64,000 bases of DNA, taken from NCBI GenBank assembly GCA_902558075.1, contig CACECO010000001.1:62001-126000 (forward strand), given 5' to 3'. The notes under the pieces are model-generated. The model saw only the letters and a list, made by a program, of their open reading frames with translations. It had not been told where the DNA came from and made no database searches. This DNA comes from an uncultured Litorivicinus sp. (lineage in GTDB: Bacteria > Pseudomonadota > Gammaproteobacteria > Pseudomonadales > Litorivicinaceae). The position numbers were made by a program, and so were the translations under genes. Of this stretch, positions 34,546-44,293 are shown in pieces; positions within the stretch are counted from its first letter, which is position 1; each line of letters starts with the position of its first letter.

Positions 34546-34575
34546 AGGACTGGGTTGATCCAGTCCTTTTTTTTT
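34544..34575 (+). terminator. Rho-independent terminator B
   Basis: AGGACTGG (34546-34553), loop GTTGAT, CCAGTCCT (34560-34567) and a run of nine T. The stem is identical to terminator A. Confidence 0.85.
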
Positions 34576-34851
34576 GTCCTACACCTCGAATACGACCGTG
34601 CCAGCAGCTGGGTCTGTGACCCCAAGAGGTGGCTACATTCCTCCAACAGATGTCGAGAACTGTCGAGCAATGCGATCATCTGTGGCATCGCCGTCTTCCT
34701 GTCCGCATATCGAGTTACGAAAGCACCCGACTCCTTTCGTTTTAAAGAGTCGTTAGTGGAACAATAGCGATGAGTCGACTGTCTCTCAAATTAACAACGC
34801 CTCTTTCATACGGATCAACAGGTTCCACCGATTTGGAGCGCTCGCCAAAAT
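34576..34851. other. Gap without recognised feature
   Basis: Short frames on both strands here lack ribosome sites and family support. I see no gene or RNA. Confidence 0.4.
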
Positions 34852-35178
34852 TTACAAACCGAAACCCTGAATTCCGGTCACATATACTCCCGTCCCTGCC
34901 AGAATACTGAGTAAAGGATGTCTAAAGTAAGCATGTAAAATGATCACGATTAAAAAAGCGAGCGCTGATAATCCCCCTCGAGCAACGGACTCAATCTCAA
35001 GACTCATCAGTCCAAAGCATACCAAAACCACCATAATCATAGGCGGCAAAGACTTCCCAAAAAGATCTAAAATGTAATGACTCTTCACCTGCGCAAGCGC
35101 TACAAACGGGAGCGCTCGCGTGATGAAAGTCGCAATACCCATCACAACAAAAAAACCGAAAAGCTGGGCGTTATCCAT
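34852..35178 (-). CDS. azlD: AzlD-family branched-chain amino acid exporter subunit
   Basis: The 108-residue protein has four hydrophobic segments. ATFITRALPFVAL is the AzlD signature. It overlaps the azlC end by 8 bp, so the two subunits are co-translated. It would export branched-chain amino acids or analogues such as azaleucine. Confidence 0.9.
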   Translation of the reverse strand: MDNAQLFGFFVVMGIATFITRALPFVALAQVKSHYILDLFGKSLPPMIMVVLVCFGLMSLEIESVARGGLSALAFLIVIILHAYFRHPLLSILAGTGVYVTGIQGFGL

Positions 35179-35860
35179 GCTCTCCTCCAGTACGGACGTA
35201 AACGACGAGAGTCACCAAACACAGCCCAATCGCAACGAGTAGAAATTGCTTTGGAATAAGGAGATACACAAGGACCGACGCGCTCAGAGCGACTGCCAGC
35301 AGCCAACGCTTACTCATTGTGCGGACTTGCTCGATCAATAGCACCAGGAATAATGCAACCAAGCAAAACTCAAATCCGCGCGAATCAAATGCAAACAATG
35401 ACTGCAGACTAGCGCCTAATGCACATCCAATCACCCAATACGATTGGTTCATTCCGGTCAGGTACACAAGGTAACGCACGTTACCAGGAGACTCAGGTGG
35501 CCTTGCTGTAATCAGTGAATACGTCTCATCAGTCAGGCCAAAAATGAGGTACCAACGTGAGAGTCCGCGTGCTGGGTAGCGACTCATTACTGAAAGCCCA
35601 TAAAAAATATGGCGAGAATTCAAAACGAGAGTTGCGAAAAACGCTTCTGCATAAGACACACTGGCTGCCAATAAACCAATAGCCATGAATTGTGCAGAAC
35701 CGGCATAAATCAACACACCGGCTAGTGGCGCGTAAATCCAGTGGTATCCCAGACTTTGAAACAACACCCCGAAGGCCGTCCCAAGCGGGATATAGCCAAA
35801 CATGACTGGTGCTGAATCTCGAAGAGCCTCCAAAAAATCGGAGCCAGTGACTCGCTTCAA
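35171..35860 (-). CDS. azlC: AzlC-family branched-chain amino acid exporter subunit
   Basis: The 229-residue membrane protein matches AzlC: APVMFGYIPLGTAFGVLFQ, YAGSAQFMAIGLLAA, LNSRHIFYGLSV and FGLTDETYSL. Its start codon is TTG at 35860, overlapping the hemH stop as TTGA. It forms the larger permease part with AzlD. The operon order apeB-hemH-azlC-azlD is unusual but tightly packed. Confidence 0.92.
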   Translation of the reverse strand: MKRVTGSDFLEALRDSAPVMFGYIPLGTAFGVLFQSLGYHWIYAPLAGVLIYAGSAQFMAIGLLAASVSYAEAFFATLVLNSRHIFYGLSVMSRYPARGLSRWYLIFGLTDETYSLITARPPESPGNVRYLVYLTGMNQSYWVIGCALGASLQSLFAFDSRGFEFCLVALFLVLLIEQVRTMSKRWLLAVALSASVLVYLLIPKQFLLVAIGLCLVTLVVYVRTGGEHG

Positions 35861-36876
35861 TCAAGCCATCCCTTCAGTTCTCGACGAGAGAGATATTCGA
35901 GAACCTCCATGCCCTCCTCCGATGCATTCAAACAATCAAGGGCTATCAATTGATCCCCACCAGCTTCTCGAAAAGTTTCATTCAACCCAAGCGCGATTTC
36001 TTCGAGGGTTTCCACACAATCGGAGAAAAACGCTGGACTCACAACAGCGACTCGCTTCACCCCCTGATGACCCAGTCCTTCAATGAGTTCATCGGCATAA
36101 GGCTTTAACCATTCCTTCGGCCCAAAACGCGATTGAAAAGCGACCTTGAATCGATCTTCTGGCCATCCCAGCGCTTCTCTGAGCAATCTGCCAGTTTTCT
36201 GACATTGGCAGTGATAGGGATCACCCTTCAGTAAGTATTCCTTAGGCACGCCATGGAAACTCGCAACGAGGACCTCAGGCTGTCCATCCAGCGTATCTAG
36301 TTGCTTTTGCACTGACTTCGCCAAAATTGCGATATATTTCGGATCATCATAAAAAGGTTGTGAGACACGGATCGTTGGCTGCCATCGCATCGCTTTTAAC
36401 GTATCTCCAATCTTGTCGACAACGGACCCAGTGGTACTGGACGCGTACTGCGGATACATCGGAATACAAACAATTTTCCAACAACCTTCATCAAACATCG
36501 TCTGGATCAATGAGGGAATGGATGGGTTCCCATAGCGCATGGCAAATTCAACACGCACAGAATCACCAAAGCGCTCTTGGAGTCTCTCAGTCTGCTCGCG
36601 AGTTATCGTCCGAAGCGGAGACTCATCCAGCTCGTTATTCCAGATTTCTCGATAGGCAGCGGCCGATTTCTTGGGACGAAACGTCAAGATTGGTCCTTGT
36701 AGAATCAATTGCCAAAGCACTTGCGGCAATTCGACAACTCGTTTGTCGCTTAAAAATTCACTAAGGTATCGCCGCATCGACCAATAATCGAGGGCGTCGG
36801 GTGTCCCAAGATTGATTAAAAGCAAGCCAAGCTTTGGGCTTGGTATCCTCGGGTGGTCTGATTGCATCGATGACAT
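35857..36876 (-). CDS. hemH: Ferrochelatase
   Basis: The 339-residue enzyme inserts ferrous iron into protoporphyrin IX, the last step of heme synthesis. Start ATG 36876 shares a base with the apeB stop (TAATG); a longer frame lacks support. Visible marks are LLLINLGTPDAL, YPQYASSTTGSV, the catalytic His in VASFHGVPKEYL, KVAFQSRFGPKEWL and the Glu in FSDCVETLEEIA. It is probably bound peripherally to the membrane. Confidence 0.95.
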   Translation of the reverse strand: MSSMQSDHPRIPSPKLGLLLINLGTPDALDYWSMRRYLSEFLSDKRVVELPQVLWQLILQGPILTFRPKKSAAAYREIWNNELDESPLRTITREQTERLQERFGDSVRVEFAMRYGNPSIPSLIQTMFDEGCWKIVCIPMYPQYASSTTGSVVDKIGDTLKAMRWQPTIRVSQPFYDDPKYIAILAKSVQKQLDTLDGQPEVLVASFHGVPKEYLLKGDPYHCQCQKTGRLLREALGWPEDRFKVAFQSRFGPKEWLKPYADELIEGLGHQGVKRVAVVSPAFFSDCVETLEEIALGLNETFREAGGDQLIALDCLNASEEGMEVLEYLSRRELKGWLD

Positions 36877-38138
36877 TATATATAATCTCGCCGTGTTAAC
36901 TGTGCCAGGAGCTTGAGCAACAACTCCGGATCCTTGACTCCACAAGTTTCACGCGCTGAATGCATTGCGAATTGCGCACATCCTAGATCAATGGTGTCGA
37001 TACCAAGACGTCCAGCTGTCAGTGGTCCGATTGTGCTTCCACAACCGAGATCCGCTCTACTTGAAAAATATTGTAACGGAACATCGGCTTTCTCGGCAGC
37101 CTGCTCAATGATTCCTTGCGTCAACGCGGTGGTTGCATAGCGATGATTCGCATTAACTTTCACGACCGGGCCTTCATTCAGGAGCGGTCGGTGGCCCTCG
37201 TCATGCTTCGAGGCATAATTCGGATGAACGCCATGCGCATTGTCGATCGAAACCATCAAGCTCTTAACGCGCACCTGCTCAAAGTCCGCCCCGATTGTCG
37301 CTCGCCGCAATATCGATTCTAAGAAGGGACCATCGGCTCCACTAGTGGAAACGCTGCCAATTTCTTCATGATCGTTTAACACAATCATTGTGCCTTCAGC
37401 TTGGTCGTTTTTAACCATAGCTTCAACAACAACGAAACAACTTAATAAATTATCGAGTCGCGCGCTTGCCAACAACTCCTGCTCAAGACCAATCACTTCG
37501 GCCCTTTCTGTTGGGTAAGCACAGATTTCAAAGGCTGCAATATCCTGAGGGGACCGATCCAGTTCACGCGCGAGTAACTCTTTAAAATCAAGCTCTGCAT
37601 CTTTTTCTGCACGAGCTAAGATCATTGGTAACTCATCCTGGGGGTTAATCTTCCTACCACTATTGGCATCTCGGTTCAAATGGATCGCCAGATTCGGGAT
37701 CACTCCAACAGCACGCTCAAAGTCGACCAGTTCAGACAGCACAGAACCCTCGTTGGCGATTGCAACACGACCAGCGAGTGAAAGGTCTCTATCAAACCAG
37801 GTTGACAATAAAACACCCCCGTAGACCTCAAGCCCCAGCTGAAAATAACCATGCTTTTTCACGACTGGCTCTGGGCGTACTCGGAGATTTGGACTATCCG
37901 TATGCGCACCAAAAAGTGTCCAGCTGACCACATCTGAAGGCTGCCGCCATGCCACGAGCGCACCATCTGACCGAACAACGAAATAGGACGCACCGGCCTC
38001 CAGAGCCCATGCCGAGCGCTCATCAAGACGAACAAAGCCGGCATGCTCAAGAAGTTCGGAGACGTTTGCCACTGCGTGCCAGGGTGTCGGCGAGCGATCA
38101 AGAAAATCGGTTAATCGGCCGATAAAGGGGGGCACCAT
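36876..38138 (-). CDS. apeB: M18-family aminopeptidase
   Basis: I choose ATG 38138 (MVPPFIGRLTDFLDRSPTPW), giving 420 residues, the family length. Two zinc ions would be held by His of FGAHTDSPNLRV, Glu of NDHEEIGS, and His of FAMHSARETCG. The family removes N-terminal acidic or neutral residues from peptides in the cytoplasm. It is divergent from prc with a 92-bp gap. Confidence 0.93.
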   Translation of the reverse strand: MVPPFIGRLTDFLDRSPTPWHAVANVSELLEHAGFVRLDERSAWALEAGASYFVVRSDGALVAWRQPSDVVSWTLFGAHTDSPNLRVRPEPVVKKHGYFQLGLEVYGGVLLSTWFDRDLSLAGRVAIANEGSVLSELVDFERAVGVIPNLAIHLNRDANSGRKINPQDELPMILARAEKDAELDFKELLARELDRSPQDIAAFEICAYPTERAEVIGLEQELLASARLDNLLSCFVVVEAMVKNDQAEGTMIVLNDHEEIGSVSTSGADGPFLESILRRATIGADFEQVRVKSLMVSIDNAHGVHPNYASKHDEGHRPLLNEGPVVKVNANHRYATTALTQGIIEQAAEKADVPLQYFSSRADLGCGSTIGPLTAGRLGIDTIDLGCAQFAMHSARETCGVKDPELLLKLLAQLTRRDYI

Positions 38139-38230
38139 CCGTAAATCCAAATTGTCTCTCCAGGGGGTTGCGTTCTGTGGTGGAAGGAAGCATAACAAGA
38201 AAATTAAGGTTCGAAAGGATAAGACGCAAG

Positions 38231-40267
38231 GTGTTCAAGCCAAGTTTATTGCGTAAATTCGTATTCACTGGGCTATTGGCCTCAATGGTCAATGTCTGGG
38301 TAGGAAGCGCGCACGCACTATCGATCGAACCGACACAAGAAGACAGTCTCCTTGCTCAGGTCATCGCTCGCGAGCTCGACCGTAGGCACCTTGCTTCAAA
38401 CTCCCTGTTTGCTGAGCGAAAGCCAATGGTCGGTCAATTGATTCTCAAAGCCATTGATCCATCTCGGTCTCTACTGACACAAGCCGATATTCTCCGAGCA
38501 GATACTGACCGGTTACCAGAGCAAATTGAACAGGGGCGCCTTTCCACCGTGTATCAACTGTACGTGCTCTCTCTGAATCGCTCCGAAGAGCGCCTCAAGT
38601 ACTGGCTTCGAGTACTTAGCGATGGAAGCGGCTCGATCGACCTAACAAATCGGGAAAGTCTCCGAATTCGCGATGAGAAAACGCCATGGGTCGACGATTT
38701 TGGTGCTCTAAAGGATCTTTGGAGAAAGCAGCTCGAGAATCAGGCAATTGGGCTGTTACTGGCTGAGCGGACGGAAGATGAGGTCTTTAAAGCGCTCATC
38801 CGACGCTACCGAAGTCAGAAGAACCGTCTTGAGCAAACGCGCCCCGATGATATTTTCGCAGGCGTAATCAACGCATATGCCAGTGCCTATGACCCGCATA
38901 CCTCCTACCTGCCTCCTGCAGACAGTGAAACATTCAACATCAATATGTCTCTGTCACTTCAAGGGATCGGTGCCGTCTTACAATCCGAAGATGAGTTCAC
39001 AAAGGTCGTAAGTCTAATTCCAGGTGGACCAGCTGAAATGGATGGACGACTCAAACCAGCCGACCGAATCTTGAGCATCGCTCAGGGCTCTCAGTCGTTC
39101 GAAGACGTTGTCGGATGGCGGTTAGACGAAGTTGTCCAAAAAATCCGCGGGCCGAAGGGGTCACAGGTCCGGCTGGAGGTGCAAGCAGGTGATGATGCAC
39201 CTCACCGAGAAATTATTTTAATTCGTGATCGGGTCCAGCTCGAAGAACAATCGGCAAAGAGTGAGATTATCGAGGCTGGCACTAACGGCAAAAGAATAGG
39301 AGTCATTACGATTCCCACGTTTTATTCGGACTTCGCTGCAAAACAAGCAGGCGATCCAAATTACAGAAGCACAACGCGCGATGTCAAAAGACTGCTGAGT
39401 GAATTCGCCGGTCAGGATGTTCAAGGAGTCATCGTCGACTTACGAAATAACGGTGGCGGTTCCTTGCAGGAGGCATATGAATTGTTCGGGCTCTTCATCC
39501 CTCGTGGTCCAGTCGTCCAGATTCAAAGTGCCGGCGGGCGCACTGACGTTCGTGGTGACCGAGACCCAAAGGTATCTTGGGAAGGTCCAATGGCTGTTTT
39601 GGTCAATCGCCTGAGCGCCTCAGCAAGTGAAATCTTCGCTGGTGCAGTGCAAGACTACGGACGCGGGCTGGTTATCGGGTCACAAACATTTGGTAAAGGG
39701 ACTGTTCAGGCACTTCTCCCAGTCAACGAAGGTCAGCTCAAATTAACAATTGCCAAGTTTTATCGGATTTCAGGCAAATCAACGCAGCACCGGGGCGTCA
39801 TTCCTGATATCGAGTTTCCTTCTGCATTCGATCCCGAGGAGATCGGCGAAAGCGCACTCGATACCGCACTGCCATGGGACCAGATTCGCTCTCTCAGATA
39901 TCGTCCGCTGGACACACCACAAGCACGGGTTGCACAGTTAATAGATCGACATCAAACGCGGATCGCATCCGATCCTAACTTTAAGGCGTTGCTTCAGCGA
40001 ACAGAAAGAGCGCTCGAATTGAGCAATGAAACAGGAATTTCGCTCCACCTTAAAACACGTATCGAAGAACGTGAAGCCAATAACCGAGCGTTGCTCGAGA
40101 TCGAAAATATGAGACGAACTGCACTCGGACTACCGACGATCGACGATGTGAACGAGTTGGAAAGTGAGGCAAAAGACGGAGACCCCAAAGATGATGCAAG
40201 TCTAATGGAGTCTGCCAGGATACTCCTAGACGAGATTCAGCTTAATCCGCGTCTCGCGGGGCTCTAG
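38231..40267 (+). CDS. prc: Carboxy-terminal (tail-specific) protease Prc
   Basis: I prefer GTG 38231 with AAGGA upstream. This gives a clean signal peptide (LRKFVFTGLLASMVNVWVG, cut after SAHA) and 678 residues, close to E. coli Prc. The longer frame from 38168 adds a basic stretch that fits a signal peptide poorly. A PDZ domain spans MSLSLQGIGAVLQ to IRGPKGSQV. The S41 protease core follows with the nucleophile in LSASASEIFAGA and the Lys in TFGKGTVQ. It trims periplasmic proteins such as PBP3 and lipoproteins. Confidence 0.93.
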   Translation: MFKPSLLRKFVFTGLLASMVNVWVGSAHALSIEPTQEDSLLAQVIARELDRRHLASNSLFAERKPMVGQLILKAIDPSRSLLTQADILRADTDRLPEQIEQGRLSTVYQLYVLSLNRSEERLKYWLRVLSDGSGSIDLTNRESLRIRDEKTPWVDDFGALKDLWRKQLENQAIGLLLAERTEDEVFKALIRRYRSQKNRLEQTRPDDIFAGVINAYASAYDPHTSYLPPADSETFNINMSLSLQGIGAVLQSEDEFTKVVSLIPGGPAEMDGRLKPADRILSIAQGSQSFEDVVGWRLDEVVQKIRGPKGSQVRLEVQAGDDAPHREIILIRDRVQLEEQSAKSEIIEAGTNGKRIGVITIPTFYSDFAAKQAGDPNYRSTTRDVKRLLSEFAGQDVQGVIVDLRNNGGGSLQEAYELFGLFIPRGPVVQIQSAGGRTDVRGDRDPKVSWEGPMAVLVNRLSASASEIFAGAVQDYGRGLVIGSQTFGKGTVQALLPVNEGQLKLTIAKFYRISGKSTQHRGVIPDIEFPSAFDPEEIGESALDTALPWDQIRSLRYRPLDTPQARVAQLIDRHQTRIASDPNFKALLQRTERALELSNETGISLHLKTRIEEREANNRALLEIENMRRTALGLPTIDDVNELESEAKDGDPKDDASLMESARILLDEIQLNPRLAGL

Positions 40268-40583
40268 GAGGCGGAACCATCGACAATGGTGAGACAGTCC
40301 CGGCTTTGCTTTCGCGGATGCGAGCGGGCCCTGAATCCTCCACCTCGTCAATACGGATCACAGCATGCATAGGAATATAACTGCGTTTAACGCCCTGAAA
40401 CTCAGCCTTGAGCCTCTCCTCCGACGGATCGACCAGCAATCCACTGCGCTCACCGAAGACAAAATCCTCAACTTCGATGAAACCGTAAAGATCACTCGAA
40501 TAAATTTGCTTCGCGAAAACTTCAAACACTTTGTCTTGACTGACAAACTGAACGCGGAAAGTAGGGTCGGGAGTCTTAGCCAT
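40242..40583 (-). CDS. DUF1820-family protein
   Basis: I choose ATG 40583 (MAKTPDPTFRVQFVSQD), giving 113 residues. The protein matches DUF1820, a small gammaproteobacterial family of unknown function often found beside miaB. Conserved parts are GFIEVEDFVFGE, LLVDPSEERLKAEFQGVKRSYIP and HAVIRIDEV. The C-terminal 25 residues are Pro-rich and variable. Its end overlaps convergent prc by 26 bp. Confidence 0.85.
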   Translation of the reverse strand: MAKTPDPTFRVQFVSQDKVFEVFAKQIYSSDLYGFIEVEDFVFGERSGLLVDPSEERLKAEFQGVKRSYIPMHAVIRIDEVEDSGPARIRESKAGTVSPLSMVPPPRAPRDAD

Positions 40584-40668
40584 CGTGATTCTCGATTTCA
40601 GGGCGCGTAGTCTGTCGATGTTTCCCTCCGCAGTCAAGAACACTCGTGCAATTTTAGGTACTTCGGAC

Positions 40669-40700
40669 TATACTCGCGCGCCCATGTACGAGGAGATGGG
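40669..40700 (+). promoter_or_regulatory. Putative miaB promoter -10 and ribosome site
   Basis: TATACT at 40669-40674 is a strong minus-10 candidate. The minus-35 region (GTGCAA, 17 bp upstream) is weak. AGGAG at 40691-40695 is the ribosome site for ATG 40701. Confidence 0.45.
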
Positions 40701-42041
40701 ATGACTGCAAAACTCTTCATCAAGACTCACGGGTGTCAGATGAATGAATATGATTCGGACCGCATGGCTGACCTATTGCATGATAGCCACGCACTGACTA
40801 TGACTGACGTTCCGGATGATGCCGAAGTCATTCTTATTAACACCTGTTCAATTCGCGAGAAAGCGCAGGAAAAGGTGTTCTCTGAGCTGGGCCGTTATCG
40901 CGTGCTCAAAGAAACAAACCCAAATCTCATTATCGGTGTTGGTGGTTGCGTCGCATCGCAAGAAGGCGACGCGATCCGACAACGTGCTCCGTTCGTCGAT
41001 CTAGTCTTTGGTCCACAGACATTACATCGCCTACCTGACATGCTCGAGGCACGTCGCAGCGGTGGGGAAGCACAGGTCGATATTAGCTTCCCTGAAATTG
41101 AAAAATTCGACCGCCTTCCCGAACCGAAACTTGAAGGACCAAGTGCATATGTCAGCATCATGGAAGGATGCAGTAAGTACTGTACGTTCTGTGTGGTTCC
41201 TTACACTCGGGGTGAAGAAATCAGCAGACCGCTCGATAATTTATTGCAGGAAGTACTCGCCAACGTCGAGCAAGGTGCGCGGGAAATTCACCTGCTTGGT
41301 CAGAACGTGAATGCCTATCGCGGCGAAACCGATGATGGAGATACCGCTGATCTTGCAGATTTGATTCGCGTCATTGCTGAAATTCCCGAAATCGAACGAA
41401 TTCGCTTTACAACAAGCCATCCTGTCGAGTTCTCTGATGCATTAATCGATTGTTTCAGGGATGTTCCAAAACTCGTCAGTCACCTGCATCTACCGGTTCA
41501 ATCCGGATCAGATCGAGTCCTCGCCGCGATGAAGCGCGGTCATACTGCACTCGAATACAAGGCAAAAATCCGAAAAATTCAGGAAGCCCGTCCTGGTATC
41601 AGCTTATCGTCAGATTTCATAATCGGTTTTCCAGGCGAAACCGATCAAGACTTTGAAAAGACAGTGGAACTGATAACGTCAATTGGTTTTGACGCCAGCT
41701 TCAGCTTCATCTACTCAGCGCGGCCTGGAACACCTGCGTCTGATTTTGAGGATCAAACCGACCAGTCAACTAAAAAGAAGCGCTTAGCTGCATTGCAAGC
41801 AAGAATCTCACAGCATGCACAGAAGATAAGTCAAGCGATGGTTGGCACGTTACAATCAGTGTTGGTGACAGGGCCCTCAAAAAAGGATCCTGGTGAACTC
41901 TCTGGTCGTACCGAAAACAATCGCGTAGTGAACTTCCGTTCCGACCAAACAAATCTCATCGGACGCTTTATTGAATGTGAAATCGTTGAAGCGTATCCAA
42001 ATTCGTTGCGCGGCAAAATGACCTCGAAGGCTCCTTGGTAG
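40701..42041 (+). CDS. miaB: tRNA-2-methylthio-N6-dimethylallyladenosine synthase MiaB
   Basis: The 446-residue radical-SAM methylthiotransferase modifies A37 of tRNAs that read UNN codons. The N-terminal cluster Cys lie in [25 protein letters not shown] and [11 protein letters not shown]. The radical-SAM cluster is [13 protein letters not shown] domain ends the protein. It starts the plus-strand block miaB-ybeZ-ybeY-corC-lnt. Its TAG shares one base with the ybeZ GTG. Confidence 0.97.
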   Translation: MTAKLFIKTHGCQMNEYDSDRMADLLHDSHALTMTDVPDDAEVILINTCSIREKAQEKVFSELGRYRVLKETNPNLIIGVGGCVASQEGDAIRQRAPFVDLVFGPQTLHRLPDMLEARRSGGEAQVDISFPEIEKFDRLPEPKLEGPSAYVSIMEGCSKYCTFCVVPYTRGEEISRPLDNLLQEVLANVEQGAREIHLLGQNVNAYRGETDDGDTADLADLIRVIAEIPEIERIRFTTSHPVEFSDALIDCFRDVPKLVSHLHLPVQSGSDRVLAAMKRGHTALEYKAKIRKIQEARPGISLSSDFIIGFPGETDQDFEKTVELITSIGFDASFSFIYSARPGTPASDFEDQTDQSTKKKRLAALQARISQHAQKISQAMVGTLQSVLVTGPSKKDPGELSGRTENNRVVNFRSDQTNLIGRFIECEIVEAYPNSLRGKMTSKAPW

Positions 42042-42985
42042 TGGATGTCCGGCAATTTATGCTTGAACCAAACGATACTCGTCGTCTTGCGTCACTGTGC
42101 GGTCGTCAAGATACACATCTGAGGCTGATCGAATCACGCTTACCTGTGACCATTCGGAATCGCGGAAATCAATTTGAAATCGAAGGCGAAGGCGATGCGA
42201 CAAAAGCTTGCGCTCGTCTTTTAGATCGGCTCTATCGGGAAACCCGAGATTCGGAGCTGACTGACGATACCGTGCATCTACATCTGCAAGAAGCATCAAC
42301 CTATCAAGACGATGCCCAACCTTTGATTGTGATTGATACGCCGAAACTCAAAATCAAACCACGAGGTAAGAATCAGCTTAGCTACATCGACTCGATACGC
42401 TCTCACGATGTGAATTTTGGTATTGGTCCAGCGGGTACGGGTAAAACATGGCTGGCTGTCGCTTGCGCAGTTGACGCTCTCAGACGCGATCAAGTCGAGC
42501 GCATCATTTTGGTTCGTCCTGCAGTCGAAGCGGGTGAGCGCCTCGGCTTCTTGCCCGGAGATCTTGCACAAAAAATCGATCCCTACCTGCGGCCTCTATA
42601 CGACGCGCTCTATGAAATGCTTGGTTTTGACAAGGTCACCAAATTACTTGAGCGTCAAGTCATTGAGATCGCACCACTGGCATACATGCGCGGCCGAACA
42701 CTGAATCACAGTTTTATTATTTTAGATGAAAGTCAGAACACCACACGCGAGCAAATGAAAATGTTTTTAACACGTCTTGGTTTTGGTTCAACAGCAGTAA
42801 TTACAGGCGATCCAAGTCAGATTGATTTACCCCGGAAATCCGACTCCGGTCTCACACACGCATGTCGTGTTCTGGAATCTGTTCGCGGTATTTCGATGAT
42901 ACGTTTTAATTACAAAGACGTGGTTCGACATCCATTAGTGGGCCGCATCGTCGATGCCTATGACAAGGCTCAAGATGATCATTGA
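42041..42985 (+). CDS. ybeZ: PhoH-like ATPase YbeZ
   Basis: I choose GTG 42041 (MDVRQFMLEPNDTRRLASLC), overlapping the miaB stop by one base; TTG 42035 is possible but inside miaB. The 314-residue P-loop protein has Walker A GPAGTGKTWLA and a Walker B ILDESQNTT. YbeZ works with the endonuclease YbeY in rRNA maturation and quality control. Its end overlaps ybeY by 11 bp. Confidence 0.94.
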   Translation: MDVRQFMLEPNDTRRLASLCGRQDTHLRLIESRLPVTIRNRGNQFEIEGEGDATKACARLLDRLYRETRDSELTDDTVHLHLQEASTYQDDAQPLIVIDTPKLKIKPRGKNQLSYIDSIRSHDVNFGIGPAGTGKTWLAVACAVDALRRDQVERIILVRPAVEAGERLGFLPGDLAQKIDPYLRPLYDALYEMLGFDKVTKLLERQVIEIAPLAYMRGRTLNHSFIILDESQNTTREQMKMFLTRLGFGSTAVITGDPSQIDLPRKSDSGLTHACRVLESVRGISMIRFNYKDVVRHPLVGRIVDAYDKAQDDH

Positions 42986-43439
42986 GTTCGAAGATGCGAC
43001 CGGGATTTGTCCTATTGCATCGGATCAGGTGGTCAATTGGGTGGAATTGCTTCTAGCTTCCGAAACAGAGGAGGCATTTGAACTTACGATCCGAGTGGTT
43101 GATGCAAACGAAAGTCAGGAACTGAACAAAACCTTTCGTGGCCAAGACTATCCTACCAATGTGCTCTCATTTCCAGCAGATATTCAACTTCCCGAAGGCC
43201 CAAAAATTTTAGGCGATATTGCGATTTGTCTCCCTGTTATCAAACAGGAAGCAGATGAGCAATCTAAGCGCTTTGACCAACATTTTGCGCATATGGTGGT
43301 TCACGGATGCTTCCATCTCATGGGCTACGACCACCAAAATGAGCATGATGCTGACCAAATGGAAGCTAAAGAAATCGGCATTCTCGACAATCTCGGCTAT
43401 CCTAACCCTTATTGGAGTCAGGAACAGAAAGATACATGA
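42975..43439 (+). CDS. ybeY: Endoribonuclease YbeY
   Basis: I take ATG 42975 (MIIEFEDATG), inside the ybeZ end. The 154-residue protein has the zinc motif HGCFHLMGYDH and the NTFRGQDYPTNVLSFP-like region (NKTFRGQDYPTNVLSF). It takes part in 16S rRNA 3' maturation and ribosome quality control. Its stop overlaps corC as ATGA. Confidence 0.95.
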   Translation: MIIEFEDATGICPIASDQVVNWVELLLASETEEAFELTIRVVDANESQELNKTFRGQDYPTNVLSFPADIQLPEGPKILGDIAICLPVIKQEADEQSKRFDQHFAHMVVHGCFHLMGYDHQNEHDADQMEAKEIGILDNLGYPNPYWSQEQKDT

Positions 43440-44293
43440 ACGACGGACGAAGTCCCGAGGACCAGGACGAGCGATCCTGGTTCGATCGTTTGGCCAGCGT
43501 CATCTCTGGTGAAGCTGAAAATAAAACCGAATTGATTGAAGAACTGCGGGATGCCAAAGAGCGCGGTTTGTTTAATCAAGAAACTCTTGCAATTCTCGAA
43601 GGCGCCCTCGCCGTCAGCGATATGCAAGTGCGAGAAGTCATGATTCCCCGAACGCAAATGATTGCAATTCGAGCAGATGAGCGTCCAGAAGAGTTTTTAC
43701 CGAAAATCATTGAATCTGCGCACTCTCGTTTCCCGGTGCTGGGTGAGCAGCCGAGTGAAGTGATCGGTATCCTCCTCGCAAAAGACCTTCTCTCATTTTT
43801 AATAAGCCAAGATCTCGAACGATTTGAGATCAAAGAGGTTGCCCGTCCAGTTCGACGCGTTCCTGAGAGTAAACGGCTTGACCAACTGCTCAAAGAGTTT
43901 CGTGATAATCGTGCGCACATGGCCGTTGTCATCGATGAATACGGTGATGTCGCCGGGCTTGTGACGATCGAAGATGTGCTTGAGCAAATTGTTGGCGAAA
44001 TCGAAGATGAGCATGATCACGACGAAGATCTGAATATCCGCCACCAGGCGAGTGGTGCGAGCCTAGTGAAAGCCATGACTGAGATCGATGATTTCAACGA
44101 AGAATTTGGCACCAACTTCTTGGATGACGAGTTCGATACCATCGGCGGTCTTGTCACACATGCTTTTGGCCATCTCCCAGCGCGGGGCGAAATAACCACG
44201 CTCGGCCATCTCAATTTTGTTGTATTAAACGCAGATAGTCGACGAATCCGCTTGCTTGAAGTCCGGCCACATGGGTCTGACGCCTCTCATTAA
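43436..44293 (+). CDS. corC: CorC/HlyC-family CBS-domain protein
   Basis: I take ATG 43436 (MNDGRSPEDQ). The 285-residue protein has a pair of CBS domains (VREVMIPRTQMIAI onward and MAVVIDEYGDVAGLVTIEDV) and a C-terminal transporter-associated FAD-binding-like domain. It is linked to magnesium/cobalt efflux. It lies in the order usual for Gammaproteobacteria, between ybeY and lnt. Confidence 0.93.
   Translation: MNDGRSPEDQDERSWFDRLASVISGEAENKTELIEELRDAKERGLFNQETLAILEGALAVSDMQVREVMIPRTQMIAIRADERPEEFLPKIIESAHSRFPVLGEQPSEVIGILLAKDLLSFLISQDLERFEIKEVARPVRRVPESKRLDQLLKEFRDNRAHMAVVIDEYGDVAGLVTIEDVLEQIVGEIEDEHDHDEDLNIRHQASGASLVKAMTEIDDFNEEFGTNFLDDEFDTIGGLVTHAFGHLPARGEITTLGHLNFVVLNADSRRIRLLEVRPHGSDASH

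Noticed and set aside
34555..34767. 70-codon plus-strand ORF
   Set aside because: It begins inside a terminator stem and T run, and shows no family match.
36877..36945. Extended hemH start at 36945
   Set aside because: It lies inside apeB, and ATG 36876 coupled to the apeB stop gives the normal ferrochelatase N-terminus.
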